64,000 nucleotides of DNA from Impatiens glandulifera (Eukaryota; Streptophyta; Magnoliopsida; Ericales; Balsaminaceae). The stretch is from NCBI RefSeq assembly GCF_907164915.1, contig NC_061863.1:32826133-32890132 (forward strand). Direction: 5' to 3'. Below, piece after piece: positions 1-12,559 of this stretch. The notes beneath the pieces were generated by a model, which saw only the letters and a list, made by a program, of their open reading frames with translations, did not search any database and had not been told where the DNA came from. Both the position numbers and the translations under genes were made by a program. Position 1 is the first letter of the stretch. Each line of letters starts with the position of its first letter.

Positions 1-890
1 CTAGTTCTATGAGGTGCATTATGATTACCTATTTTTAGTTCAGGTGGGTGGTTTATGTTCTATTTGAAGTTCTGTCCCAGAGGGTCAGTCGTCTGGTCAG
101 CTGACTCCGCAACATCCGGACTGTTAGTAGCCTGCTGATTTATAGTCTGGTTGTCTGGTTGAACATCAATCGGTTCAACTTGTTGATCATACGTGCTATT
201 TATGTTGACCTGAACTTCATAATCGTTATCAGATTGAAGGTTATTTGCTTCCAACCTGTTAGTAACTTCAATGATTTCATTAAAATTATTTTCAACAAAT
301 TCATCAAAAACAATATGGATAGATTCTTTAATAGTTATAATTTATTTATTAAAAACTTTATAAGCTTTGTTAACTGAAGAATAGTCTAACATTATGTCAA
401 CATATGCTTTAGCATCAAAAGTAGTCAAATGATTTTTTCCATTGTTATGAATAAAATACTTACATCCAAATATCCTAACTAAAGTATGAAATTTATAAAT
501 TTTTTCATTAAAGATTTTGTAAGGAATTTTATTAAAACGTTTATTAATTATTGATTTGTTTTTAATATAGCATGTTGTATTTATTGCATCTGCCCGTAGT
601 TTTTGAGAAACACTGAAATCAGCTAGCATTAACTTAACTGTTATCTTCAGTGTTTTATTCCTTCTTTAAACAACGTTATTTTGCTGTGGAGTTATAGTAC
701 TAGAGAACTCGTGTCTAATACCAGATTCCTAAAGGAGATAAAACAGACTTTTATTTGTAAATTCAGTTCCTCTATCACTTCTAATCTTTATGATACTTTA
801 AGATTTTTTATTTTGTAGTCTTATAAGGATCTTAGTCAGATTTTCAGCTATTTTGACTTTCAATTCGATTTTAACTTTGTTAGAAGGAAA
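1..890 (-). pseudogene. Ty1/Copia polyprotein fragment (integrase and linker)
   Basis: Read on the minus strand from about 890 down to 1, this is a decayed piece of a Copia pol gene. A motif RSDRGTEFTN (about 760-800) is the integrase core block around the second catalytic Asp. Next, at 629-342, comes the integrase C-terminal part with KSIINKRFNKIPYKIF, then FGCKYFIHNNGKNHL and the GYSS-like DYSSVNKAYKVFNK block. At 254-60 follows the acidic, Gln-rich linker that precedes reverse transcriptase in this family. Stops and frameshifts break the frame. No gag, protease or primer-binding site lies between this piece and LTR B just upstream, so the element has an internal deletion, and it continues past the left edge. 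It resembles the same region of Copia element C (about 43.7-44.5 kb), so the two are related families. Confidence 0.85.
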
Positions 891-1591
891 ACTTTTTTCT
901 ACTTTTTACAAATCTTCGCAAGCTTTTGAACAAGTTCAAGTGCAGAACAACTTACTATATTTGAAGCGTTAGATGGATGAATACAAATGGCAGAAAGTAA
1001 AGAACACAAGGAGTTTAATGGATGTTTGAAAATAAAACTCTACGTCACCCCTTCTTCCTCAACAAGAAGGATATTCACTTGAAGACTTTGATTGGTATAG
1101 AACACACTACACAAAACCAATCAGAAACCCATAACATAATAACCGCCTAATTATGAACTTCTTGTTAACTCTCTTTTGAACAGAACAACCTCTGTTAACC
1201 TTACAACATTGAAGTTTCACACCGAAAGAACAGTGAATGAATTACAAGGTACTCTCTATAAAATGTAAACACAAAGCTTTAGAGAGAGAATATAACTTGA
1301 TAGCTAGATTGTAAGATGGAATGAACTCAATTCGGTTCGCTTTGGTAAAAGTAAGTCAAGTGATTAATTTGTTGTCCTTGAATAGCTATTTATACTTAAT
1401 GTAGGCCAACGATCGAATCTTTTCCTTGGACACGTGTCCTCAAACTATTGGACGGTTGCCAATTGTACAAGAATGTATAACAAGGATATTATCGTTGGGA
1501 TCGTGGTCGTACTGAACAAGTATTACGCCGAATATTCTCAGAGATCGTGTTGTACTAGAAATGTATAAAGAGGGAAATTAGATTAATAAAC

Positions 1592-2946
1592 TGTTAAGAT
1601 CAGTGTAATCAATAGATACGGGGGTCTAACTATTGATGACAACGTCTATAAAACGGTTTGATAGAAATCCTATTAGGGATTAGTATCATTTTCTATTCTT
1701 CACAAACTCTTGCAAACTCTTGAAACGATTCAAGTGCGGGACTGTTTGCTCAAGTTTGAAGCTATGAACCGATGAGAGAAGGAAAGACATAATGTAAAGA
1801 ACATAGAAAGTTGTTTATGAATGTTCGGACTAAAATCTTCCTATGTCACCCCTTCTTCCAACCACTAGAAGGATTCACTATACTTCTTTGAATCAAATAC
1901 AGTTTACTGGCTAGCTAACTGTTGAACAGAACAGGCTCTATTCAACTTACACTATGATTAAGAGTATTTCTCAGCTAGACATATTTTTATTCTCTCTTGA
2001 ACTTGAAGATGTACAAATCAGTAAGTGCAGGAGTATGAGATTGATAGCATGTAACGATTGTAAGCTCGTTGTAAGTCTTGTACAAACTTTTTGTAACTTG
2101 TACCTCGATTGTTGTCTTTGAGGATCTATATATAGAGTCAGGACACCAACGGTCGAATCTTCTAGATGGACACGTGGCAAGAACCCATTGTAAAGCCTCC
2201 ATAGTATTACAAGAGTACAGTAGGCTCTATGCACCAGGATCGTAGTTGTACCGAACTGGTAGTGCATTAGATATTCTTCTGGAACTGTCGTTTACTAAAC
2301 AAGTAGTGAGAGGAATATTCGCGTACGTGGCGTTCATTCATTGGATACAAATAGTTGGCGTATCGGTCTGCACAGATGAGTGGAGTAGGAGTAGCATACA
2401 GCTAGTTGATCGTAGGTAGATGTATGCTAACTTCAAACAGCTACTGAAGCGAGGCATTAGATGTGCTCCATTAGACTACCAAGTCTAAGAGAGTTAGACG
2501 CCAACTTCTAAAAGCGAGATCCATTAGAGCACCAAGTCTAATGGAGTTAGATTGCACGCTTAACTACGTATCTATTAGACTGCATGTCTAACTACATGTC
2601 TGTAAGACTGCATGTCTAACTACGTGTATGTTAGACTGCACTCCTAACTACGTGTCTGTTCGACTGCACGTCTAACTACGTGTCTGTTAGACTGCACGTC
2701 TAACTACGTGTCTGTTAGACTGTACGTCTAACTACGTGTCTGTTACACTGGACGTCTAACTATGTGTCTGTTAGACTGCACGTCTAACTAGAAACACGTC
2801 TAATTAGCCAGTTTCAGTTCACATCTAATTTAGCATATTTTTGATGCACATGCACAAAAACAATTAGACGACTTAGCTTCATTCTTGATCAAAGTTTAAC
2901 TAATACATCATTAAAATAACGTTAGTCAAACTAATTTGACCCAACA
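1592..2946 (-). mobile_element. Solo LTR C inserted in LTR B
   Basis: The sequence is the reverse complement of the 3' LTR of Copia element C (47622-49069). Its start TGTTGGGTCAAATTAG lies at 2946 on the minus strand and its end at 1592. It is flanked by TAAAC (1587-1591) and TAAAT (2947-2951), a 5-bp target duplication with one mismatch. No internal Copia sequence remains, so this is a solo LTR left by LTR-LTR recombination. It interrupts LTR B and is therefore the younger insertion. At 1,355 bp it is slightly shorter than the 1,448-bp copy. Confidence 0.8.
2555..2800 (-). repeat. 28-bp tandem palindromic array inside LTR C
   Basis: About eight units of roughly 28 bp read TTAGACTGCACGTCTAACTA followed by CGTGTCTG. 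Each holds an inverted pair TTAGAC/GTCTAA, so single strands could form serial hairpins. The same array, with about eleven units in the other orientation, lies at 47765-48090 in the intact LTR. Confidence 0.85.
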
Positions 2947-3039
2947 TAAATGCGTAAGTGACAATCTTTCATTTGATGTTTGAGCTGATTTGCCAGGCTG
3001 TTGAAAGAGAGAACTGCAGATGAGCTGTGTAGACAATCA

Positions 3040-3470
3040 GACGCTTCTTTAAACGTCTGATAAAGTCGGACAACGTCCGACTACGCACTTCTTTAGACCG
3101 CGTCTAAGAAGGTTAGACAACGTCTAACTACGCTTCTTCTTCAGACCACGTCTAAGAAGGTTAGACGATGTCTAAATGCTCTTCTTCTTTAGACCACGTC
3201 TAAGAAAGTTAGATGACGTCTACTCGAGCATTACCCAGACCACGTCTAAAGTAATTAGACGACGTCTATTCGCGCACTCCTTAGACCATGTCTAAAGGAG
3301 TTAGACGACGTCTACTCGCGCACTCCTTAGACCACGTCTAAAGGAGTTAAACGACGTCTACTCGCGCACTCTTTAGACTATGTCTAAAGGAGTTAGATGA
3401 TGTCTACTCGTGTATTACTTAGACCACGTCTGAATTAATTAGACGACGTCCAAATAGGCATGCTTCTTTG
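3040..3470 (-). repeat. ~46-bp tandem palindromic array in LTR B
   Basis: Repeated units alternate AGACCACGTCTAA and TTAGACGACGTCTA, separated by CTCGCGCACTCCT-like spacers. The array corresponds to the longer one at 52600-53330. It shares the GTCTAA half-palindrome with the LTR C array, although spacer and period differ. Confidence 0.8.
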
Positions 3471-3682
3471 GATCTGTACCTACACGAATGTAAATTATCC
3501 AACTTAGTTTACTAAAACTACATAATTAAAACAATGTCATATTGAATTGAACTTACTCTCTTAAGTTCATTACTTTTCCCTAATTAATTATTTCATGTTC
3601 ATTGAAAAAGTCTACAACAAAATATTCCTTTGATAGACTTCTACATTGTATAGGTTATGTCATATTAGGATATCATCATCAT

Positions 3683-4909
3683 CTATTTGGCTAGCCTAAG
3701 TGACATAAGAGTACGTTCGAATAAGAAATGAATTGGATTCAGTCTTGATACCAACTTGATGGGATGGGCTTGCATGTATGTCTCAACCTCTAGGTGACCA
3801 ATGTTAATGTCCAATAGATTTTCTCGTCTCATCCTTTTACTGATATAGTAAATAGTTGATTCGAGTTTATCCTCATTTTCTTGAGCCAACATGATTCTCG
3901 TGGTTGTTTTTGTTACAATAAGGTATAAGATGTGAGGGATGTCGAGTTTGAGTAAAATGAGTATGGAAGGGGATTTTAAATAATATTTTATTCTGTCAAA
4001 TGCGTGTTGACAATTCTCATCCCATATGAATTTTTTATCTTTCTTCCGTAGCTTAAACTGTGGATCGCATGTTATAGTAAGCTTATTGATGAATTGGTTC
4101 ATGTATTGGATTTTTCCAAGAAATCCTTAGACCTCTCTTTTGTTTTGAGGTACTGGCATAGCCATAATTGCTTATAACTTAGAGGGATCAGCTTTGATCC
4201 TTTCTGAGTGATTAAGAAGCATATTACTTTACTAGTTGTGACTCTGAATGTGCATTTTATCAAATTGAGTTGAAGCTTATATTTGCTAATTCTTCGCAGG
4301 AATTTCTCAAGGTTTTGGTCATATCATTGTCAATCCTTTGATTTGACAATTATGTCGCCAACATAGACTTCCATTTCCTTATAGATAATGTCATGAAGGA
4401 TCATGGTGGCTGCCCTTGATATGTTCCTCCTGCGTTCTTAAGACCAAAGGACATGACACGGTAATAGAAGGTACATACTTCTGTTATGAATGTGATTTTT
4501 TCCTTGTCTTGCAGGGCCATCAAGATTTTATTGTATCTTGAAAATTTGTCCATGAATGATAACATTTCATGACCGGCAGCGTGGTCGACAAGTATGCTGA
4601 TGTGTGGAAATATGAAGTGATCGTTAGGACTGGTCTTATTCAGATCCCGATAGTCTACTCACACGTATTTTTCCGTCTTTCTTTAGAATGAGAACGGCGT
4701 TGGCTATCCAGGTATGATAGTCCACTACTTTAAGAAATTAAACTTTGAGTTACTTTTGGACTTCTTCCTTTATCTTGATTACGACTTCATCATCCATTCG
4801 TCTGAGCTTTTTCTTTATGGACTTAGTGTATTGATAAAGGGGAATATGATGTTGTGTTATCATTGAATCAATTCCTGACATTCTTTATATGATCAGGCAA
4901 AGATGTCTT
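3683..4909 (-). pseudogene. Ty3/Gypsy reverse transcriptase-RNase H fragment
   Basis: Minus-strand translation gives, from 4909 downward, KDIFA and SYK near the RT start. It continues with HISILVDHAAGHEMLSFMD, DKEKITFITE, FYYRVMSFGLKNAGGTYQ and a region equivalent to the YVDD-bearing segment. At 4102-3683 follow the RT thumb and RNase H parts with FIWDENCQHAFDRIKYYL, LAQE, YYISKRM and LNPIHFLFERTLM. This order and wording are typical of plant Tat/Ogre-type Ty3 elements. Several stops and frameshifts show that it is dead. LTR D abuts it at 4910 and separates it from the fragment at 6208-7140, which may be its upstream part. Confidence 0.8.
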
Positions 4910-5062
4910 TGTTGGATTTTAACAACTTTGTTTGAATATAACTTATGAAAAAGTTTTAATAATGAATGGATAAAACTAAGTTCAATTAAATATATAAGTT
5001 AAATTATATATATATAACTGCTAAGTCATATCAAGTATATATTAATTGTTTTAAATATAACA

Positions 5063-5140
5063 ACAATGTGTTGTAGTGCAGTGGTAAGTACTCCTGTCTG
5101 TTATACGGGTGATTAGGTATCGAATCTCACCAGCTATAAA
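5063..5140 (+). other. tRNA-Asp-like fossil within LTR D
   Basis: TTGTAGTGCAGTGGTAAGTA resembles the D-arm/A-box of plant tRNA-Asp(GUC). CTGTTATACGGGTGA corresponds to the anticodon arm (anticodon changed from GTC to GTT), and GGTATCGAATCTC to the T-arm/B-box. The acceptor stem no longer pairs well, so it is not a functional tRNA. A more decayed copy, keeping GTC but losing the B-box, lies at 51062-51118. Confidence 0.6.
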
Positions 5141-5214
5141 TAATAATTAGAGTTTTGTTATTTTAGGAAAGATGAGAAAAATCTGAAATTGCCATGTAGG
5201 TGAGAACGGTAGTG

Positions 5215-5470
5215 TGCAAGAGCGTAACCGGTAGTGGATCGATTCGGTAGTGGAAATGTGCTCTACCACTCAGCAAGCGTAATCGGTAGATCGATCGGTA
5301 GTCTGACCTGTAGTATCTTTGGTTTATAAAAGATTGCGTAATCGGTAGACCGATCGGTAGTCTAACCGGTAGTATCTTCGGTTTATAAAAGACGGTGCAA
5401 CCGATAGTTTGACCGATAGTGACATCGGTTTCCAGATTGGTCTATCGGTCGGTTTCCCAGAAGCGTGTCC
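5215..5470 (+). repeat. Short tandem CGGTAG-rich repeats in LTR D
   Basis: Degenerate direct repeats such as TCGGTAGACCGATCGGTAGT recur, including a ~60-bp unit repeated at about 5278-5335 and 5337-5395 that ends in GGTTTATAAAAGA. They lie inside the LTR and are absent from the 51-kb copy. Confidence 0.6.
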
Positions 5471-6207
5471 AATATTTAATGTTTCGGTTGTATAAAGGTT
5501 GTGCGTCCGGTATTAAATGCTTCCGACTATTTAATGAAGCATGGTCGGTTATTAAATGAGCTTCGTTATTAAAAGGCTTCAGTATTAAATGAGCTCCGGT
5601 TTGATCAAATAGAGCATCTTAATAAATACTTTCCATTACTTGATCAATATCAGCTCGAAATTATTCTTTCATGATGGGCAGTCTAGCAAAGTAGTGTTTC
5701 ACCAATCTGGATGGGCAGTCTGACGCAGTAGTAGAGACAAACTGTCACATATACGAAAATTATTCAAACCTTCTGAAATGAACGTCCTTAGTACAACATG
5801 CTTCATTAATTGAATTTTGGCTTTCTCTCTTCAAAGAACAGACAAGATCAAAGAAGATCTTCTCTATTGTACCATTCTGAAGCTCCTCCAATCAAAAAGA
5901 AGACTAGTGTCATTTGAAGTCAACATGTCCGTTGTAAAAGAAGATATGACTGTTATTGTGCCTTTCATATATAAGAAGATTAAAAGAAGAACAGAATAAG
6001 AAGACTTGAAGATATGGGCACCCTTGCTAATCAAATACTCTCTCTCTACAAATATATTCATGCTTTTGTTTCAGCATATTTTGTGTGTGTGAGAGTGTCT
6101 TTATACTAAAAATCATTTTATCAAGTTCTTTGTAAGTTGATAAAATGTCTATCAATAAGTGTTGTGTGTCTGCTAAGAGTTCGAAAGCAGGCATCAACTA
6201 AGTCAGG

Positions 6208-7140
6208 TAATTCCTTAGCTCCTTTAGGATTCCCATTTTGGAGGCGTTGTGCCACTTTTCCAGATATTCGACATAGGCCTTATAAGGCGGCATGAAGTCA
6301 CGACTAAATTGTTTGAATAGGTTGTGGGTGTAACTGAAGGTGATCCATTTCAAGCCTATAAGCGTGATCATATGTTCATCATCCATCATATAAGTCATCT
6401 TTTTAATGGGATACCATGGAAGTAATTCATTGACTTCATCCTAATTATTGATGAGCGGCTTAGGTATAACATTCCTCATTCTCCGATACTGAAGAGTATG
6501 AGACATAGTTCCCGTGGGGGCTGCGGGTGGAAAGCGTGCGAGTGTGTCGAGTAGCTAGATGTAGAATACTAGAGGTGAACCTCTTTTACTCACATATGCG
6601 GTTAAATATGAGTCATTCAACCCCATTAGCATTTCCTCTAGAATGATACTTGAGGGATCTTTATTTCTCTACGCATGTGGTAAGATACCTCCAAGATTTT
6701 GGAGGATGGTTTATCATTCGTTGGTGTTAGGAAGAAGTGAGCCAATAGGACAGTTACTATCATCATTGACGATCTTAAAGTCAAAGGCACTTATCCATTC
6801 CTAACTTTCATTTTTGTCCATTTTTAGATGTCGATATGGGCTTTCTTCAGGATAGCGTCGGATGTCATTTTGGTGTATACGTACTCCTCTTGTAGAAACT
6901 TTTTCAATAACATGGATTCTACAAAGGACTTTAGATGTAAAATGTTCTTATTGTCAATCATCAAGATAGCTCGGAATTCTTCTATGGTTGGGCATATTTT
7001 CCTTTCTCTCATAAAGAACATTCGACTAGTGGGGTTCCACCTTCTCTACATTTGCATTATGAAAGTTTTTTATTTTGATGTTGATAAATCTCATGATGGG
7101 GTTAATCCATACACCCTCTGGTTCCACTCGTTTTGGTGAA
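6208..7140 (-). pseudogene. Retroelement-associated domain fragment (DUF7745-like)
   Basis: Minus-strand reading frames at 7021-6824 (RKICPTIEEFRAILMI) and 6398-6198 (GLKWITFSYTHNLFKQFSRD, then YVEYLEKWHNASK) resemble a plant-specific domain found next to Gag in some Ty3-type retrotransposons (DUF7745 type). The frames are broken by stops. Orientation and position fit an upstream part of the same dead element as the RT piece at 3683-4909, with LTR D inserted between. The assignment rests on motif resemblance only. Confidence 0.45.
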
Positions 7141-7795
7141 TATTGTCGATCCATGGGATCAAGGCGATATCACTTAGCATGGATATCACCTATTTGTTTT
7201 GAAAATAAAACTTTCTTTAGATGTTCATTAAAATTATGGATGCATTACACATAATACATATATAGTAGTCATATAAGGGTTGTAGTAATTAGGTTTAGTT
7301 GTTTGGACACGACAAACAACCGGCTTGGAGAGAATATCCAGATATTTTTGTGTTAAGGGGAATCATAAGAGAGTTTATCGATAGTGGAGGGAAAAACCAC
7401 CTCTATAAACTAGGAAATATCAACTCAATTGGGAATTTTCTCCCACCTCCACAATGCCTACGTCCTATTAGATGGATCATTGCTAAAGGAAATGAATGAT
7501 CCCATGCATTATTTTTCTTCTAGCAACATCGCTCATTTTGTAACAAGTTGTCGTTCCTCATCAACAATCTTTGCACATAATTTGTCCAAGTACTAAATCC
7601 AATCGTGTGCTTCTAAAATCAATGTTTATAGTTATATATCCCTTGTAAGCCAGGCATTTATTATGATAAAGCATATGCATCCCTTAGGTATTGTACCTTG
7701 TAGGATATGCTTATTCAAATGAAAACGTCATAGAAACGTTTTTCAAAAGTCAAGTTTATATTTTCGAGTTAAACAATTTCATCCCTAGTAGAGTC
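7141..7795. other. Intergenic, no gene seen
   Basis: AT-rich sequence with only short chance reading frames, including a 66-codon one at 7299-7499 without recognisable similarity. It may be decayed retroelement sequence. Confidence 0.5.
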
Positions 7796-10290
7796 AGCAG
7801 AAAGTTGTAACCCCCTGAAAACCTTATCTTAGAAAAAAGTTCGAGGTTCGAGAAATTTTAAAATCGTTTGTTTGTAAGGAATCTTTTTAAATAAAACATT
7901 ATTTTAAAATATTTAATGAAATAATCCTAACAATTTAAAATAAAATCTAATAATAATTAATTTCTAATTAAATTTAAAATAATCTTTTATATTTAAAATA
8001 ATTAAATAACAATTTGATTTAAGAAATCCTTATTTAAATTAATTAAAAGTTATTAATTTAAATGATTATTTATTTGATAAAGAGTCACTAATTTATTTTA
8101 GTTTAAAATCAATAAAACAGGATACAAGTACAAACGTATTTTTGACGAGAGTTTTGTTATGGTTCGTATTTTAGTGATACTCGGGAAAGGGCATTCGCTC
8201 TTCATCTTCCATACCCGTTTTTAAAATGGTCTCTACTTAATAAAGTCTTGCCTTTTGAAAATTGATTGAATAACGTTTTATTTTAACCAATTATTCTTCT
8301 AGTCCTAAACGTGCACATGTTTTTGTGTATTTAAAAATTTAACAACAATATTTAAATGCTAGCGCATGTAGTTTATGATGACTAAGGAGGAATATTCATG
8401 AAGAACATCAATATTTAATATTATTGGGGTTTAAAATTAAATCCCAAACAAGCCATTATCAAAATATATTTTTTTCTATTTTTTTGGGATTTTTAAAATA
8501 TAATTTAGTATCCCAAAATTATAAACATAATTTTGGAATATTAAAGTTGAAACCAAACAGACCCTAAGACCGATGTCCTCGGTCCTAGGAGTCATTTTTA
8601 TCAGTCGAGACTAAGACCCTCGGTTGCGGGTTAGAACTCCCTCAATCGGATTTCGAAATTACTCGGTCGGGATGATGAAGTCCCTCGGTCGGGTGTGGAA
8701 ATCACTAGTTTTAGGCTAGCCTGGGGCTAACTTTGTCAGTCCTAGGTTTAAGAATTCTCGGTCGGGTGCGAGATTCCTCGGTCCTAGGTACCTAGCATTG
8801 GGCTTGATTTGTTGGTCCTGAGTTAGGAATTTTCAGTCTATTGCAAGATATATCGATCCTAGGTTAGCCCTGGCTAGATTTTATCGACCTTAGTGTGAAA
8901 AATACTCGGTACTAGCTAAACTTGGGATACATTTTGTCGGTCATGGCTAGACCTGGTCTAAATTTTCCTTGGTCATAATGATCGTTGTCCTCAGTCCTAG
9001 CTAGACCAGGGTTAGTTTTCTCGGTCCTCAAGAACATTAAAACAACAGGTTTTGTAGTTTTGATTGATGTATGGATCCTTTGATCCGAAGTCATGGGAAG
9101 CTTCACAAAACTCCCAGGAATATTTTGAACATCATCCCGAGGTGTCATACAACCTGGATGATGTTCCATTTAATCAAAACAGTTTTGATACCAAAAATTG
9201 AGTTTTTGGTTTTTTGGTTTTTTAGTTTTTAGGTTTTTATGTTTTAAGGAAGCCTAAGAAGCTTGTCAATAACTTCCTTACACTACATATGATTGATTGG
9301 TACAAAAACATGAACACTAGTTATTTGTTTTGACCAATTCAAGAACTGTAATTTTTATTTTATTTTAAATTTAGTTTTTGTTCCAACATAACGGGATGAA
9401 TCAAACATGATTGAAATATATTCCCAACATCATTATAAAATGTTGGGAAGCTTTTTGGGTTGTTGTTCTTGAGTAATAACTTAAGAACATAAAACCCGAT
9501 TTTGAATTTTTTAAATTCAAATTTGGGGTTTTTATTAAGGTTGATTGATCTGTTTTAGCTTCAACAAAAAACTTATAAATAATCCTATGATCGTTTTCCA
9601 ATCAAGAATTCAACAACAAGATAGTATACAAACTTATGAAAACTTAAGTATTAAAATTTTAATTTCAAACTGGAAGATTGAATTAGAGGATGATTGAAAA
9701 CTTACCGAGAGTTGGAGAACACTCCTTGGACCTTAAGGAAGCTTTGGGATGCATAGATCCAAGATTTAAGGTTTTATTTAGTCAAAAGAAGATTGATGGT
9801 CTTTTAGTTATTCTCTATCCATCTATCGGCATAGACTGTGATGATGTGCCTAGATGTAGGGGAAATGATCATCGGAGTAGGGGGATCATTTCACTTTTTG
9901 AATAAGTCAAACCATCAAGAAACGACTAAATTCCATCTTTGAAAATTCAAGATGGTTGCAATTTTTATCGACTTGTAATCGCGAGGAAGACGACGAACCA
10001 GGTGGTAAAGGATGTTGTTTCAAGCGAAATATTCGGACACGGGACACTCTTTGGCGTTACGTTAGCGACTCGTTGTTCCGTCACATTTTAGCTAACGGTG
10101 TCGAGGCGCGCGTTAACTGATCCTATGCTTCACGAGTGCACCTTTGTATTATTGCAGAGGGCGACGTGGATGTCTCTCGGGCATTGGATGAAACTCAAAA
10201 ACCTATTCGATGGTTGTGGTTTCGACTGCAGCAGTCCTTCTGAATTTCGGCCACACAGGATTACATGTATTTTAAAAGCTTAAGGGTTTG
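7796..10290 (+). repeat. Probable Ty3-type LTR or leader debris
   Basis: It begins TGTAACCCCCTGAAAACC, a form common for LTR starts of plant Tat/Ogre-type elements. It has AGAGTCACTAATTTATTTTA near 8090 and ACTCGGGAAAGGGCATTCG near 8180, phrases I associate with such LTRs. From 8570 to 9000 it carries degenerate repeats around CTCGGTCCTAGG. No coding domain was recognised; short frames at 9690-9905 and 10098-10283 have no known motif. The right limit is uncertain. Confidence 0.4.
8570..9010 (+). repeat. Degenerate CTCGGTCCTAGG repeat tract
   Basis: CTCGGTCC, CTCGGTCGGG and CTAGGTTAGCC-like words recur about every 30-40 bp. The tract is GC-richer than its surroundings, and the copies are too diverged to fix a period by eye. 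Confidence 0.6.
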
Positions 10291-12437
10291 TTTGAAATTG
10301 CTTTTTCTTTCACCCTTTTGGCATTATTTTCAATCTTAAAAACATACAAAATATTTTTAATAAATGTGACATATATTTTGTGAATTTATTTTATTTATTT
10401 GTATATTTTGGGCTTAATACATAATTTATATGGGATAAAATGGAAAGAACATTTATCCTAAATTATTTATTTTAATTTCCATTGATTTTTCTAAAATTAA
10501 TTTGAGTTAAAATGAGTAAAACATTTATCTCAAATTATTTTATTTTTATTTTTTTGTCATTATCCTTAATTAATTATGATCAAATTATCACAATAATTAA
10601 TTTAATTAATTGTTTACTTAGGTTTTGATTTTTAATTATTTTAATTTTATTTATTCAAAATAAATCAAAATAATCATTATAAATTGATAAATTAGGTACG
10701 TAAAAGTTTATTGCTTACAAGGATTGATCCCAAATTTTATAAAACTCTATATAATGATTAGTAACACATATAAATAATAATATAAATTAAAAACATATAA
10801 TCAAAAGACATCCTAAACCCATAATTAAATAGAACAAGGCAGAATCATTTTCATGCACAAATATGAGGTTAAATAGATCTTATTCTTGGGCGTTCATCGG
10901 TCAAGTGACTTTTTTATTTTCTGTTTTTAAGATCCACTCGAGTTAAATGGATTTATATTATAAAAAAAGAAAAACATTCTAAACAAATTTCGGTTTTAAT
11001 TTTCAAAGTACATGATCGATAGGGTTTAAACAAATAAAATTCATCACTGGTCATGTATATGTTCAAAGTTTTAACTAAACATTCTTTTTGGTTAATCTGT
11101 TCTTATTTTTAAAATGAGGAAATCTAGCTCGAATAAAATTTTAAAATATATATTAGCCGAGAACAATAATTTAGGCTAAGTTTAATGGTTCTTAACCAAG
11201 TTGTATTAGATCTTCATCAAGCAGAGGGTTTCTCTAAAGCTTAAAGGTTCAAACCATCTTAGTTTAAAATCATTAAGCTTCATACCACTTTGGCTTGTCA
11301 CATATCCAAATGGTTAGGTCAATGATTACCAAAAACTAAGTCATTTAATAGAGTTTTTACATAAAAGGGGCTCTCGGTTTTAAATATCTTGTTTAAGTTT
11401 TCTGTTTTTTTATTATTTTTTTAAGTTACATTACGTACAAATAGAAAATAAAAAGGGAATCATACATGGAATTTAATGTAAAAAGCAAAATTCAAATTAA
11501 AATTAAAAAGGATGTGCAAATGGGACTTAGAATGGGGTTTTTCTAGAGGAATTTGTTGAGCCAAGAATTTGGAAGCCTAGGGGCACTTGGAGGTGGAACA
11601 TGTGTGATTTCCAAAGTGAGGGTTAGTATTTATATGAAACTCGTGATAAAGCCCAAGGCCCATTAAACAAAGGCTCCTCATGACCTTATCAAAAATCTAT
11701 TTTTTATTTAATTAAAATTTCAAGTCCTAAGGTATCCTTCCTAATCTCATGGTATTGATTTTTTAATTAAAAATGACCAAGTCATTTCTTCTATTTTCTT
11801 GCTCATTCAAGCTCACAGTTGGCAAAGTGACCTTTTAAGTTCTTTCACCATCTTCTAGGCCTTGGACTTGAGATTCTTCTATTTGGCCTTGGAAAATAAA
11901 ACCAAAATTCCTAAATTGTCCATTTCTTCATGGATATTAATTTATCTTGATGAACCTAGAACCTTCTTGATAATTCTTGAATCTTCTTTAACATTTAATT
12001 TTTTCCCCAACGATTTGTTCCAAAAATCCTACAAAACCATTGTTAAGTAAATAAAAAAATAAATTATTAATTAACTTAATCAATTAACTAAGAAAAATAA
12101 TAAAAAGAAAAACAAAATTATTATTCCTTTTTAAAAGAAAATAAACATATTTAATCATAATCTAAATGAATAAAAAAAACTAACAAACTTAATTTAACTA
12201 ATCTAATTAAAAAAAATAATTAAAACTAATTATTTAAAAATAACTAATTTAATCTAAATAATGAAAACAAAATAACCAAAATATACTTGCTGGATTTTTT
12301 TAAAACTTTATAAAAAAACGTGAATATATATATTTTGTATTTTTTTTATTTTATAATCAATGTACACTCGTAATCTTTTAACGTCATTAAAAAGTACAAT
12401 CCATGTTTAAATGATAAATGAATTGAAAAATGTATAT
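10291..12437. other. AT-rich intergenic debris
   Basis: Poly-A/T-rich sequence with no coding region found. Phrases near 11340-11660 and 11820-11960 look like decayed LTR or leader sequence, but I could not assign a family. Confidence 0.4.
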
Positions 12438-12559
12438 TTATGTCAAAAATGATGGAGGAAACACTTTTTCTAACTTGCAAAGTGTCAAAGTAATATTAAC
12501 ATTAAGATTTTTCAATTCATCTTTCTTTAGTGATTTTGAACATAACATACAAAAGAACT

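Larger units (their letters stand above)
908..3585 (-). repeat. LTR B (minus orientation), split by solo LTR C
   Basis: The segments 908-1591 and about 2947-3585 together align with 51850-53480 in the same orientation. They share the block around 1020-1160 (constant TCACCCCTTCTTCC motif), the block around 1240-1450, and a terminal array of GTCTAAC-type palindromes. I infer that this is the 5' LTR, on the minus strand, of the Copia fragment at 1-890. Both outer limits are approximate because no clean TG/CA ends or target duplication were seen. Confidence 0.65.
4910..6207 (+). mobile_element. LTR D, 3'-truncated copy
   Basis: Starting with TGTTGG at 4910, the sequence aligns with the LTR at 50930-51849. 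Shared landmarks are AATGAATGGATAAAACTAA, the AT-dinucleotide run, a tRNA-like block and the closing GTTCGAAAACAGGCA-like stretch near 6185. It lacks the last ~350 bases present in the 51-kb copy. It also has extra sequence (about 5230-5990, with repeated CGGTAGACCGATCGGTAG motifs) that the other copy has lost. No internal element sequence is attached, so this is a solo or truncated LTR within Gypsy debris. Confidence 0.7.

Noticed and set aside
2555..2800. CRISPR-like regular repeat array
   Set aside because: Spacer-less tandem units inside an LTR of a plant genome; the repeats are palindromic and no cas genes occur.
7299..7499. 66-codon open frame
   Set aside because: No recognisable motif, sits in retroelement debris, and is of chance length.
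9690..10283. Two short plus-strand frames (71 and 61 codons)
   Set aside because: No family resemblance, no splice or start context; probably chance within LTR-like debris.
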